Source: Hoylesella buccalis ATCC 35310
Lineage (GTDB): Bacteria; Bacteroidota; Bacteroidia; Bacteroidales; Bacteroidaceae
Direction of reading: 5' to 3'
Assembly (NCBI RefSeq): GCF_000177075.1
Contig: NZ_ADEG01000042.1
Location: forward strand, 1-64,000
Length of the DNA stretch: 64,000 bases
Part shown: in pieces, positions 36,494 to 46,009 of the stretch
Layout: each line of letters opens with the position of its first letter
Numbering within the stretch: position 1 is the stretch's first letter
Program-made: the position numbers and the translations under genes
Notes under the pieces: model-generated
The model's input: only the letters and a program-made list of their open reading frames with translations
The model's database searches: none
What the model was told of the DNA's origin: nothing

Positions 36494-37396
36494 TTACTTA
36501 TCTTTCCTACCGAAGATAGAGAAATGGACATAACGTTTAGGATGTTGGCGGATGTTCACCATGAGAGAATCAGCACTGCGCACGGCAGTATTGAGCTGAT
36601 TGTAAAGAGATGGGTCGCGCATCAACAATCCCAGCGTGCCTTCATTACTGTTGATTTTGGCCGTAACTGCCTTTACATCAGCCATAGCCTCATCCACTTT
36701 TCGCATGGTCGTGGCCACATCTACCTGCGAAAGATTGGCCGTGAACGTTTCAGAATGATCCAAAATGCGGTTTGTTTTCGTCACCACACCCGGAATTTCA
36801 CGGTTTAATTTTGCAACGACGGAATTCAGTTCGCGAGAAGTTTTGGTGAGATTGGCCGTCATGTCTTGCACATTGTGCACGGAACTAGCGATGGCTGGGT
36901 CGGCCAAAAGCAGATTAAGACTCAGCAAAATGGAATCTAATTTAGGCAACATCTGCTTCACCGCAGGTATCATAGACGTCACTTCACCCATGGGTCCTCT
37001 ATCGATGTCTCCCGGGATGAGCCCGCCTTCCTGGATAAATTCGCCTCGATTGGGGGCGATGTTCAAGGTTACTTTGATGTTACCCAGCACGTCACTGCTG
37101 ATAAAGGCCGTGGTTCCCGTGGGGATTTTCATCTGCTTATCCATCTCTGCAATAACCTTGGTCTTGTTCTTGTGGCTGTAATCGAAAATGATATCCTTAA
37201 CCAATCCCACCTGATAACCAGAGGCGTAGATAGGACTTGACTTGGTCAAACCACTGATGTCATCGAAAGCAAAATGGTAAGACTTGCTGCCTGTGAACAG
37301 ATGTGTGCCCTTCAAAAAGTTCATTCCGATGAACAAAGCCACGATACCGGCAACCGCCACGAGGGCAATTTTTATTTCATTTCTTACTTTTATCAT
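36494..37396 (-). CDS. MlaD/MCE family lipid-transport protein
   Basis: A 300-residue protein with one N-terminal membrane anchor (IKIALVAVAGIVALFIGMNFL) and an MCE domain at about 38-115 (SYHFAFDDISGLTKSSPIYASGYQVGLV, VTLNIAP). An alpha-helical C-terminal region (about 140-280) follows, typical of MlaD-like proteins that form tunnels for phospholipid transport across the periplasm. No MlaE/MlaF permease or ATPase is adjacent. It is the last gene of the nrdJ-folB-amidase-MCE series, 26 bases after the amidase. Confidence 0.85.
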   Translation of the reverse strand: MIKVRNEIKIALVAVAGIVALFIGMNFLKGTHLFTGSKSYHFAFDDISGLTKSSPIYASGYQVGLVKDIIFDYSHKNKTKVIAEMDKQMKIPTGTTAFISSDVLGNIKVTLNIAPNRGEFIQEGGLIPGDIDRGPMGEVTSMIPAVKQMLPKLDSILLSLNLLLADPAIASSVHNVQDMTANLTKTSRELNSVVAKLNREIPGVVTKTNRILDHSETFTANLSQVDVATTMRKVDEAMADVKAVTAKINSNEGTLGLLMRDPSLYNQLNTAVRSADSLMVNIRQHPKRYVHFSIFGRKDK

Positions 37397-37422
37397 ATCC
37401 GTTGGAACTTAAAAAAATAATC

Positions 37423-38808
37423 TTATATCTTTTTATTCTGTAAAAACGTGCGGATCGCCTCGTTCACATCCATGCGCTGTCCATTCTTGAAGGCAATGAT
37501 GAAGGCATCGGGAAAACGATCGATGATTTCTTTTCGAAGTCGGCGTATCTCGTTGTAATCGGCTGACGAACCGTAAGTGTATTTCAAATCACCACCTGCT
37601 TCATACCACTCGCACCCTTTGAGGCCTTTCAAAGCAGCATCAGTTGATGCCAGTTTTCGATGGGTCGTGAGGATTTGAATCTTGAACATGGGAACCTCCT
37701 GAGCGGCATTTGCGGTGGGAGGTGTAGGTGTCTGAACGGGAGTTCCAGCCTCATTTCTCGCATTGGGAGCCGCTTCGGCCGGCTGAGGCGTGGCTGTAGC
37801 CGCCTGTACACCTGGCTGATTGGCTACCATCTGAGATGTTTGCTGATTGATGGGTGATGTTTCAGCCACCTTGGGTTGTGAACCGTTGGGGGCAACAGAT
37901 GCCTCACGAGTCTTAACATTTTTCGAAGATTCGGCTTTTTTACTCTGCTCCTTGTAATCCTGCGGAACAATTTCGGGCACTTGTGGCTCTGGTACGGCTG
38001 GGGCCTTGTAAGGCACAACCAGTCCTTGATGGTATTTGTTCTTGTATTGTACGAATGCGTTGAAGATGCCACGGGCATACATATCGGCAGCTCCGGCGGC
38101 ATTCATGAAGTTTTCTTCCTCGGGGGTTGAGATGAAACCCAATTCCAATAAGCATCCCGGCATGGACGACAGCCGCAACACTGCCAAATTATTTTGATGC
38201 GCACCCATATCATTCAACCCCGTGGCAGCACGAATATGGTGCTGCATGTAACGCGCCAATTCCACACTCTGCTGCATGTTTTTGTCTTGAATGAACTCAA
38301 ACATGATGTTGCTTTCGGGCGAAGAAGGGTCAAAGCCCTGATACTTTTGCTTATAATCTTTCTCCAGAAAGATAACCGAGTTCTCGCGTTTGGCCACCTC
38401 CAAGTTCTCCAAGATGCCTTTTTGTCCGGTGTTCTGTCCTCGTCCAAGGGTATAAGTTTGCAATCCTCTCACCCTGCGTCCACCCGACAAGGCATTGATG
38501 TGAACAGAGATAAACAAGTCAGCACGATTCTTATTGGCGATTTCAGCGCGTCTGGCCAGCGGGATAAAGACATCAGTCTTACGCGTATAGATGACCTTGA
38601 CGTCGGGACAATTACGCTCAACCATTTGCCCAAAAGCCAATGCGAACTTCAGAACAAGATCTTTTTCCTTTGAATAAACGCCTGCCGCACCATGGTCTCT
38701 TCCACCATGTCCGGGGTCGATGACCAGCGTAAACTTTTTGTTTGCAGCCAAACCCACTGACGCAAACAGCAAGAAACAAAGCAAACAGTGCCAGACCTTC
38801 TTATTCAT
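37423..38808 (-). CDS. N-acetylmuramoyl-L-alanine amidase (Amidase_3)
   Basis: A 461-residue secreted zinc amidase that cleaves the peptide stem from peptidoglycan glycan strands. Signal peptide about 1-21. The catalytic domain (about 25-255) carries zinc ligands in DPGHGGRDHG, the Glu in KEKDLVL, the His in SVHINA and the catalytic Glu in LLELGFIST. A Pro/Ala/Gln-rich linker (about 265-375) leads to a small C-terminal domain with SPOR-like character (FKIQILTTHRKLAS). It likely acts in cell separation. It is 44 bases after folB. Confidence 0.93.
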   Translation of the reverse strand: MNKKVWHCLLCFLLFASVGLAANKKFTLVIDPGHGGRDHGAAGVYSKEKDLVLKFALAFGQMVERNCPDVKVIYTRKTDVFIPLARRAEIANKNRADLFISVHINALSGGRRVRGLQTYTLGRGQNTGQKGILENLEVAKRENSVIFLEKDYKQKYQGFDPSSPESNIMFEFIQDKNMQQSVELARYMQHHIRAATGLNDMGAHQNNLAVLRLSSMPGCLLELGFISTPEEENFMNAAGAADMYARGIFNAFVQYKNKYHQGLVVPYKAPAVPEPQVPEIVPQDYKEQSKKAESSKNVKTREASVAPNGSQPKVAETSPINQQTSQMVANQPGVQAATATPQPAEAAPNARNEAGTPVQTPTPPTANAAQEVPMFKIQILTTHRKLASTDAALKGLKGCEWYEAGGDLKYTYGSSADYNEIRRLRKEIIDRFPDAFIIAFKNGQRMDVNEAIRTFLQNKKI

Positions 38809-38852
38809 ATAGTTGCAAAAGTAATGCTTTTAGATGGAAAAGCCCTTATCTT

Positions 38853-39233
38853 TCAATCGGTTTTTTCATTTATTAAATGTATTTCCACACCGGCACCGTC
38901 ACAATCGGCACCCATGGGGGGATTAACCTTGGTGAGTTTTAAGTCGATAGCCTTAATCAACGGGAATTCCGCCAGCAAGCGCTTCCCTATCCTACCCACC
39001 ACATGCTCGAGCAAGTTGGAAGGCTGTTGCATTTCCTGTTGAACGAGTTGATACACGTCGGCATAACTCAAGGTGTCGGCCACATCGTCGGTTTCCATGG
39101 CTTTACCAAAGTCGTAAGCCAGCCGAATGTTCACAATGAAGTCGTTGCCCTCAACGCGTTCCTGCGGTAACACGCCGTGATAGGCGCGAAACCGCAGGTT
39201 GCTTAAATAAATATAACTTGATTGTTTAATCAT
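38853..39233 (-). CDS. folB: dihydroneopterin aldolase
   Basis: A 126-residue cytoplasmic enzyme of folate synthesis, converting dihydroneopterin to hydroxymethyl-dihydropterin and glycolaldehyde. Family motifs are IYLSNLRFRAYHGVLPQER, DTLSYADVYQLV, LLEHVVGRI and the C-terminal VTK-like LTKVNPP. The length is typical. It lies 9 bases after the ribonucleotide reductase stop, so it is co-transcribed; no other folate gene is nearby. Confidence 0.93.
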   Translation of the reverse strand: MIKQSSYIYLSNLRFRAYHGVLPQERVEGNDFIVNIRLAYDFGKAMETDDVADTLSYADVYQLVQQEMQQPSNLLEHVVGRIGKRLLAEFPLIKAIDLKLTKVNPPMGADCDGAGVEIHLINEKTD

Positions 39234-39242
39234 AAAGGTCGA

Positions 39243-41828
39243 TTATCCACAACGGCTGGCACCACAGTTTTTGCAGATCAAACAGCCCTCTTGATACACA
39301 AGGGTTTCATGTCCGCACACCGGGCACTTCTTCCCTTTGGCCTCGGTGCCATCGTCTATGTATTTCTTCAACGCGCGCTCCACACCATTCTTCCAGGTGT
39401 TGATGCTCTCGTCTTTTAACTGTAGTGAACTAACCAGATTAATAACACGTTCGATAGGCATGCGATAGCGCAGCACACCACTAATGAGTTTGGCGTAATT
39501 CCAATACTCTGGGTTGAACTTCTCACTAAGTCCCTCGACCGTAGTCTTATAGCCACGCTTGTTTTCAAACTGGAAGTCGTATCTGCTGGGGCCGTCATCC
39601 TGCTTCTGTTTGATGATTTTTCCTTTGACAACCGACTTAGGCAGTACGATGCCCTCATCGTCATCTTGCAAACCAGTGAAGATTTCGTAAGGATAACCAT
39701 CAAGCAATCCGACGAATGCCACCCACTTCTCCTTGTTGTTTTGGAAGCGAACCACATCGCACTCCAGCACCTTCGGTCTCACTTCTATCACCTCGGGCTG
39801 TTTGCAGGGAGGCAGTGCGTTCTGACCAGCACTGTTGTCTTTGGCTTGTTCCTTGCCTTTCTGTTTCTTTTCACTCTTAGAAACAGAAATCATAACGCCT
39901 GCTCTGGACCCGTCTCGATAGATGGTGCAGCCCTTGCATCCGCTCTTCCACGCCTCTACATACAAGCGATTAACCAAGGCCTCATCTACGTCGTTGGGCA
40001 GGTTAACAGTCACACTGATGCTATGGTCTACCCATTTTTGGATGGCACCTTGCATCTTTACCTTCTCTAACCAATCCACATCATTGGCCGTAGCCTTATA
40101 ATATGGCGACTGCGCCACCAGCTTATCAATCTCCTCCTGGGTATATTTCTTAGTCGAATCGATGCCGTTAACGTTCATCCACTCCAGGAATTTCTTGTGG
40201 TACACGATGTATTCTTCAAAGCTATCACCCACCTCGTCCACAAAGTCTACATGCACGTCAGTATCGTTGGGATTTACCTTTCGGCGACGCTTATACACTG
40301 GCATGAACACGGGTTCGATGCCACTGGTAGTTTGTGTCATCAGTGAGGTGGTGCCAGTAGGCGCGATTGTCAGACAAGCGATATTGCGACGACCATACTT
40401 CTGCAGGTCGGCATACAACTGTTGGTCGGCTTCTTTGATGCGAAGCAAGAAGGGATTGTTCTTCTCGCGACTGGCATCAAATACAGCGAAAGCACCGCGT
40501 TCTTGCGCCATGGTTACGGAAGAACGGTAGGCGCTCAACGCTAAATTCTTGTGAACGTTGACAGAAAACTCGGTTGCTTCTGGCGTTCCATAGCGCAAGC
40601 CCATGGCTGCAATCATGTCACCCTCGGCCGTTATGCCTACACCTGTACGGCGTCCCTGGCTGCTCTTGTGCTTGATTTTCTCCCAAAGGTGATATTCTGA
40701 TCCCTTGACCTCATCACTTTGCGGATCTTGTTGAATCTTCTGCATGATACGATCGATCTTCTCCAGTTCCAAATCCACGATGTCATCCATGATGCGCTGT
40801 GCTATTTGAACATGCTTTCTGAATTTGTCCATGTCAAAATAAGCATCCTTGGTAAATGGATGAACCACGTAAGAATAGAGGTTGATGCTCAACAAGCGGC
40901 ACGAATCATAAGGACACAAAGGTATTTCGCCGCATGGATTGGTGCTCACGGTGCGGAAACCCAGGTCGGCATAACAATCGGGGATGCTTTCACGGGTGAT
41001 GGTATCCCAGAACAGTACGCCAGGTTCTGCACTCTTCCAAGCATTGTGAACAATCTTCTCCCACAAAGCCTTGGCGGAGATTTCCCGTTTCACAAGCGGC
41101 TCATCACCATCCACAGGGAACTGCTGTACATAAGGTTTATCACTGGTAGCAGCCTCCATAAAAGCGTCGTCTATCTTGACCGATACATTGGCGCCGGTGA
41201 CCTTTCCTTCGGTCATCTTGGCATCAATAAACGCTTCGCTGTCGGGATGCTTGATGCTCACACTCAGCATCAGCGCGCCACGGCGGCCATCCTGCGCCAC
41301 CTCGCGGGTGGAATTGCTGTAACGCTCCATGAAAGGCACCAGGCCGGTGCTGGTGAGTGCCGAGTTGTTAACTGGTGAACCTTTCGGACGGATGTGGCTC
41401 AGGTCGTGACCCACGCCTCCCCTACGCTTCATCAGCTGCACCTGCTCTTCGTCAATGCGCATGATGGCACCGTATGAGTCAGCATCGCCATCCAGCCCAA
41501 TCACAAAGCAGTTGCTCAAACTGGCCACCTGGTGGTTGTTGCCAATGCCGGTCATCGGACTGCCTGCTGGGATGACATACTTGAAATGATCCAACAGGTC
41601 GAAGATTTCGCGCGCACTCATCGGGTTCTTATACTTCTTCTCGATGCGCGCTATTTCATTGGCGATGCGACAATGCATGTCCTCTGGTGACTTTTCATAG
41701 ATATTCCCGAAACTGTCTTTCATGGAATATTTGTTCACCCATACTCGTGCGGCCAACTCGTCACCCGCAAAGTATTTCAACGCCTCCTCGAAAGCTTCTT
41801 CGAAAGCGAAGTTTTTTGATTGCTCCAT
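39243..41828 (-). CDS. nrdJ: adenosylcobalamin-dependent (class II) ribonucleotide reductase
   Basis: An 861-residue class II enzyme that reduces ribonucleotides with a cobalamin-derived radical, with or without oxygen. Motifs include GVGHDLSHIRPKGSPV, STNPCGEIPLCPYDSCRLLSINLY (conserved Cys region), APTGTTSLMTQTTSGIEPVF and GCKGCTIYRDGSRAGV. A C-terminal zinc-ribbon tail follows (CPVCGHETL, CLICKNCGASRCG), typical of the NrdJ branch of the vitamin B12-dependent reductases. A full frame with no disruption. A -7-like TAGATTTG (41914-41921) precedes it. Confidence 0.95.
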   Translation of the reverse strand: MEQSKNFAFEEAFEEALKYFAGDELAARVWVNKYSMKDSFGNIYEKSPEDMHCRIANEIARIEKKYKNPMSAREIFDLLDHFKYVIPAGSPMTGIGNNHQVASLSNCFVIGLDGDADSYGAIMRIDEEQVQLMKRRGGVGHDLSHIRPKGSPVNNSALTSTGLVPFMERYSNSTREVAQDGRRGALMLSVSIKHPDSEAFIDAKMTEGKVTGANVSVKIDDAFMEAATSDKPYVQQFPVDGDEPLVKREISAKALWEKIVHNAWKSAEPGVLFWDTITRESIPDCYADLGFRTVSTNPCGEIPLCPYDSCRLLSINLYSYVVHPFTKDAYFDMDKFRKHVQIAQRIMDDIVDLELEKIDRIMQKIQQDPQSDEVKGSEYHLWEKIKHKSSQGRRTGVGITAEGDMIAAMGLRYGTPEATEFSVNVHKNLALSAYRSSVTMAQERGAFAVFDASREKNNPFLLRIKEADQQLYADLQKYGRRNIACLTIAPTGTTSLMTQTTSGIEPVFMPVYKRRRKVNPNDTDVHVDFVDEVGDSFEEYIVYHKKFLEWMNVNGIDSTKKYTQEEIDKLVAQSPYYKATANDVDWLEKVKMQGAIQKWVDHSISVTVNLPNDVDEALVNRLYVEAWKSGCKGCTIYRDGSRAGVMISVSKSEKKQKGKEQAKDNSAGQNALPPCKQPEVIEVRPKVLECDVVRFQNNKEKWVAFVGLLDGYPYEIFTGLQDDDEGIVLPKSVVKGKIIKQKQDDGPSRYDFQFENKRGYKTTVEGLSEKFNPEYWNYAKLISGVLRYRMPIERVINLVSSLQLKDESINTWKNGVERALKKYIDDGTEAKGKKCPVCGHETLVYQEGCLICKNCGASRCG

Positions 41829-42035
41829 TTCTTAGTTAAAAAAAAATGTTATATGGTTATGATTTAATATTCAGTATTATTTGCACAACTATCCGTAAAC
41901 GATAATTGTTTTGCAAATCTACAACTTATTTTCGATATAAAAAAAAATTTTTGGGTTATTTATAAGAAAAACTTGTTGTACAAAATGTTTCTTTTTGAAA
42001 ATATTTATATCTTTGTCAAACAATAAATTTCCAAG
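41829..42035. promoter_or_regulatory. divergent promoter region, nrdJ and nitroreductase
   Basis: AT-rich gap between divergent genes. A minus-strand -7 TAGATTTG (41914-41921) faces nrdJ and a plus-strand -7 TATCTTTG (42008-42015) faces the nitroreductase gene. The -33 elements are poor on both sides. No cobalamin riboswitch is seen before nrdJ. Confidence 0.45.
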
Positions 42036-42773
42036 ATGAAAACAATAACAACACGCAGAAGTATTCGTAAATACCAATGCAAGGAGGTAGACAACGAGTT
42101 GATAAACAAGCTATTGACCGAATCTGAACGTACGCAAACAATGGGCAATTTGCAACTTTACTCGGTCGTTATCACGCACAGCGATGAACAAAAAAGAAAA
42201 CTGGCACCGGCACATTTCCATCAACCCATGGTGACGCAAGCGCCTGTGGTACTGACCTTTTGTGCCGATTTTAGGCGAACCAGCACATGGGCGGAGTGCA
42301 GAAAAGCGCAACCTGGCTATGACAATTTCTTGAGTTTCATCAACGCTGCCACCGACACCTTATTATATTGTCAAACCTTCTGCAACCTCGCCGAAGAAGC
42401 AGGACTGGGCTTATGCTTCCTGGGCACCACGCTGTACAACCCCAAGAGCATCATCGACACGCTCCAACTGCCCCGACTGGTGATGCCCGTAGCCACCATC
42501 ACCCTGGGATGGCCAGACGAAACACCCGAGCTTTCAGACCGTCTTCCGCTCTCGGCCATCATTCATGACGAAACCTACCAAGACTACACACCCGAGCGGG
42601 TTGACCAATTTTACCACGAAAAAGAAAGTCTGCCCGAGAACATTCAGTTCTGCCAAGTGAACGAGAAAGAAACCTTGGCACAAGTTTTTACGGACATACG
42701 ATACACCAAAAAGGACAATGAGGCCATGTCTAAAAACCTGTTGGACACGCTTAAGCAACAAGGCTTTTTGTAG
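42036..42773 (+). CDS. nitroreductase family NAD(P)H-dependent flavoprotein
   Basis: A 245-residue cytoplasmic FMN enzyme of the NfsA/FRP-like branch. The FMN phosphate-binding start TTRRSIRKYQ opens the protein; QAPVVLTFCADF, NAATDTLLYCQTFCNLAEEAGLG (split over the dimer helix) and MPVATITLGWPDE follow. Such enzymes reduce nitroaromatics or quinones; the physiological substrate is unknown. Monocistronic, divergent from nrdJ. Confidence 0.9.
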   Translation: MKTITTRRSIRKYQCKEVDNELINKLLTESERTQTMGNLQLYSVVITHSDEQKRKLAPAHFHQPMVTQAPVVLTFCADFRRTSTWAECRKAQPGYDNFLSFINAATDTLLYCQTFCNLAEEAGLGLCFLGTTLYNPKSIIDTLQLPRLVMPVATITLGWPDETPELSDRLPLSAIIHDETYQDYTPERVDQFYHEKESLPENIQFCQVNEKETLAQVFTDIRYTKKDNEAMSKNLLDTLKQQGFL

Positions 42774-42812
42774 AAGCCGAGGTTAAAGAGTGGTTTGACC
42801 CATCGGTAAGCA

Positions 42813-42837
42813 ACGGAAAGTGCATAAAACTTTCCGT
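42813..42837 (+). terminator. hairpin after the nitroreductase gene
   Basis: ACGGAAAGT, seven-base loop, ACTTTCCGT: nine perfect pairs, 40 bases past the stop. There is no T run, so termination is uncertain. Confidence 0.4.
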
Positions 42838-42895
42838 CCGAACAGCGTGATCAAGCTGGCCAAGCTTTCTGAATTATCTTGACAACTCATCGCTT

Positions 42896-42951
42896 CATAT
42901 TTGGCGTATTTTCAAACAGCCATGCTGTTGGGCGCAAATACGCCAAATATG
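42896..42951. repeat. nested hairpin element, copy C of a dispersed family
   Basis: CATATTTGGCGTATTT (42896-42911) and AAATACGCCAAATATG (42936-42951) are 16-bp exact inverted copies. The loop holds a second dyad AACAGC-CAT-GCTGTT. A related hairpin with GGCGTATTTGC and GCAAATATGCC lies at 56624-56665. Confidence 0.7.
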
Positions 42952-43450
42952 GACGATTTTCATAAGTTTTTATCACACAATTCATTATGTTTTTACACAT
43001 CCTGTGGTGCGTCAGTTTTTCGAACTTTTCTAGCCAATAGCAATGCTTTAAGCCGCTAATAGGCATGCTTTTGCCGTGCAATCTCATGTATATTGGCCCC
43101 GAAAATGATGCATCTAAGCACGTAAAAGCATCGCTTTGAGGCAAAAAATTGCTTTTTATCCCATCGTTATCTCAATTTTGCACCCTGCGAGCCTATCATT
43201 TTTTTCTAGATTAAAAGTTTTGAAGTGTCATTTTAGGGGGTATAATCAATCAAAATATCAGACAATTCATGAGGCGGCAACCCTTTCCGATTATAGAGTC
43301 AGACCTTACAATTTTTGCTGGTTCGCCGTTTACGTTGAACGGAAGATGATGACTGCACCTCCAACGACATTCATCACCTCCAAGGAGTGAAGAGCAAAAT
43401 TAATGTTGTAAAAAATACAAGGAAGATTCCTATATCTAAAAAAAAATCGC

Positions 43451-43458
43451 TATCTTTG
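43451..43458 (+). promoter_or_regulatory. -7 element before the three-barrel protein gene
   Basis: TATCTTTG fits the -7 consensus. The -33 position (43427-43430) reads TTCC, a poor match. The implied 5' leader is about 140 bases. Confidence 0.4.
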
Positions 43459-43604
43459 TAAAAATTTTATAAGATTCTTAAAAGTTTCTTGGTTCTTACG
43501 AGTCAGAAACAAAACGTCAGACAACATAATAGACGCGCATTGACATAGAGCGCTGCACTATCTTACATAGATTCTTTTTATTAACATAAATAAATGATTC
43601 AACA

Positions 43605-45998
43605 ATGAAAAAAAACATGACGAAAACACTTTCCATGGCCGGCTTAATGCTGCTGGGAAGTTTAAAGTCGACGGCACAGGTACATGACGTGTCGTTCATC
43701 GCATCACCAGCCGCAGAGTACATCTGGTGGGACAAAGATCTTTCCATAGACAACATGCCGCTGTACGGTGGAAAGTTAGGGTTCGGCTTTGGCCCACTCT
43801 TCGAGCTACACGCATTCTACTTGCGCGGTGACAATGTGAACGCAAAAGTACGCGGCCAGAACTGGCTTACCGATGAGGGATGGGCCGGACACATAAGAGA
43901 CACCAAAATGGACCTCACCAAATATGGTGGTGAGATGAGGCTTAATTTGGGCAAGAACAGTTACTTCGCTCCTTTCCTCACAGCTGGTGCCGGTGTACAG
44001 CAAATGAAGTACAACAGCTTCACCGGAGATGCAGAGATAAAGGAAGTTCCGTTGAAAGACGAACAACTCTTTGTATCACTCGGTGTGGGCGCCAAGATTA
44101 ATTTGAGCAGCCGCGCCGTGCTCTCACTTGAAGCGAAGAACACCATGTTCAACGCCAGCAAGGGTAGCTACCTGATGAGACCGGAATACAACAAGGAGGA
44201 TGGCGGCAACCATTTGTACAATTGGGGAGCAGCCGCCACACTCGACTTCTATTTGGGTGGCAGGGCTGAAAACAGCGACAATGCTGTCAGCCGCGAATAC
44301 CGCAAGCTGTTCTCCAGCGGCTTCAAAGGTATGAAGTTTGTGGTAGAACCTGCCATGGCCTATATGAATTTTGACAAGGACATGGCCTTGACCGATACCT
44401 ATCTCGCCGGTGGAAGCGCAGGATTTGACTTCTCATCACTTGTAGGTATACGCGGATTCTACTATCAGGCAAACAAAGATGCCGACAAGCTGTCACTATC
44501 GTTCAACAAGAACCTGGCACTGTATGGTGGTAACATCATCACCCGCCTGAACTTCCCAAGAGGCATCAATCCTTACTTGCAACTCGGTGGAGGTTACATG
44601 CGCGTGGGTGATAAATATGCTGACAAGCATGGAAACACTGATGCAGAGAGTGCAGCATTCGCATTTGGAGGTGCCGGTGTGGAGATTCCTTTGTCGAGAT
44701 ATGTAGCACTCTTCGGTTCGGCAAACGCAGTATTCACTGCACAAAAGGGTATTGAAGAAGAAGATATCCAGAATCCTGACCACATCAACACCAGTGTAAT
44801 GTACAATGCCGGCTTAAGATTCAATCTGGGTCTGGCTGCAGACGGTGAAAGAAAATACAAGAGAAATCTCAACCGCAGATTGGATGATGAGCGTGAAGCC
44901 TCTAACGAGAGACTGAACGAGCTGAGATCAAAATACGACGAACGTATTTCTGACTACGACGATCAAATCGCAAGTTATGACGAGAAGATTGCTGACTACG
45001 ATGATCAAATTGCAAAATACGATGAGCGCGTTAACAAGCTCAAAGCTGAATACGAAGCACGTATCGACAAACTGGACAAGGATTTGGACAAAGCTCTCAA
45101 GGCAAACGATACCATTCGCGTGGCTGAAATTGCACGGATGAAAGACCGTCATCAGCAAGAACTCGAGAGTATTCAGAACGACGAGATGGCCATGAAGCGC
45201 AAGCTGGTGAACGAACTGGGTGAGAACAGTAGTAGCAAGTTAAAGATGACTCGCAGTCAACTCAACGACTTGGTGAGCCGCATCACAAGAGAAGCTCGCC
45301 AGAGTGCACGCAGCTATGACGATGGCTATGACTACGACTATAACTACAACAACTACAACTACGAAGTGCCACAACAGCCAACTCGTACCGTTGTACCGAT
45401 GCAAAGAATGCAACCAGTTCAAAACAACGCTGAAACTGAGCAGTTGAGAAAAGAGCTCCGCATCATGAACGAGAAGCTGAACAAGGTTATCAGCCAACGC
45501 AATGCAGGCGAAACAACAGTTGTTTACGAAGGTAATGGTGCCATGGGCAACCAATACGTACCGGGAACAGCAGATGGCGAAACAGCCGGATACCATCCTA
45601 CAACAGGCAAACGTCTGAAGTTGAACCGCCTTGGTATCATCACAGGTGTGGGATTCGGTGATCTGACTGCCTGGAACTTCGGCGTTCGCGGATACATGCA
45701 GATTGGTTCTACCAACCTCGACTTCGTACCAGAGCTATACGCAGCAATGGCTAACGACAGCGGAATGGGTATCTCAGGAAACGTTATCTACAACTTTAAG
45801 TCCGATGCATTGGGCAAGTTTATACCATACGCTGGTCTGGGTCTTGGCGTATTCCATGGCGATGACACTCACTTTGGATCTAACATCATCCTTGGTGTAA
45901 GCGTAGACATGTTCAGCGGAAGAGTATTCTTAGACTACTCCGCACGCAGCCTAGCCAAGCAAAATCAGGTTGCCTTAGGCTATTCGTTCACATTCTAA
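43605..45998 (+). CDS. outer-membrane protein with three beta-barrel-like domains and a coiled coil
   Basis: A 797-residue exported protein (signal about 1-25, ending STAQ). Two successive OmpA/porin-like beta domains (about 26-215 and 235-420) share motifs: YFAPFLTAGAGVQ matches INPYLQLGGGYMR, and LYGGKLGF matches LYGGNIITRL. A charged coiled coil (about 422-560) follows; it starts with five heptads of the form YD(D/E)(Q/R/K)IxxY at 443-478, encoded by a 21-bp repeat. A Tyr/Asn-rich linker, a second short coiled coil (AETEQLRKELRIMNEKLNKV) and a third barrel domain (about 640-797) ending in Phe complete it. The function is unknown; a cell-wall-spanning structural role is likely. It is followed after 11 bases by an OmpA-like gene. 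Confidence 0.8.
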   Translation: MKKNMTKTLSMAGLMLLGSLKSTAQVHDVSFIASPAAEYIWWDKDLSIDNMPLYGGKLGFGFGPLFELHAFYLRGDNVNAKVRGQNWLTDEGWAGHIRDTKMDLTKYGGEMRLNLGKNSYFAPFLTAGAGVQQMKYNSFTGDAEIKEVPLKDEQLFVSLGVGAKINLSSRAVLSLEAKNTMFNASKGSYLMRPEYNKEDGGNHLYNWGAAATLDFYLGGRAENSDNAVSREYRKLFSSGFKGMKFVVEPAMAYMNFDKDMALTDTYLAGGSAGFDFSSLVGIRGFYYQANKDADKLSLSFNKNLALYGGNIITRLNFPRGINPYLQLGGGYMRVGDKYADKHGNTDAESAAFAFGGAGVEIPLSRYVALFGSANAVFTAQKGIEEEDIQNPDHINTSVMYNAGLRFNLGLAADGERKYKRNLNRRLDDEREASNERLNELRSKYDERISDYDDQIASYDEKIADYDDQIAKYDERVNKLKAEYEARIDKLDKDLDKALKANDTIRVAEIARMKDRHQQELESIQNDEMAMKRKLVNELGENSSSKLKMTRSQLNDLVSRITREARQSARSYDDGYDYDYNYNNYNYEVPQQPTRTVVPMQRMQPVQNNAETEQLRKELRIMNEKLNKVISQRNAGETTVVYEGNGAMGNQYVPGTADGETAGYHPTTGKRLKLNRLGIITGVGFGDLTAWNFGVRGYMQIGSTNLDFVPELYAAMANDSGMGISGNVIYNFKSDALGKFIPYAGLGLGVFHGDDTHFGSNIILGVSVDMFSGRVFLDYSARSLAKQNQVALGYSFTF

Positions 45999-46009
45999 TC
46001 TAAGAAAAT

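Larger units (their letters stand above)
42774..43604. other. intergenic region with hairpins and diverged repeat element
   Basis: No gene is seen. It contains a terminator-like hairpin (42813-42837), a nested 16-bp hairpin (42896-42951), the GCATGCTTTTGCCG segment (43063-43076) shared with 8.16 and 56.78 kb, and the -7 TATCTTTG (43451-43458) that precedes the outer-membrane protein gene by about 150 bases. Confidence 0.6.

Noticed and set aside
39243..39251. Perfect DnaA box TTATCCACA at the nrdJ stop codon
   Set aside because: A single copy formed by a stop codon and coding bases. No cluster of boxes or AT-rich unwinding region is nearby, so it is not an origin.
43136..43390. 84-codon plus-strand ORF before the outer-membrane protein gene
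   Set aside because: Begins inside the diverged repeat element and shows no domain or coding-like composition.
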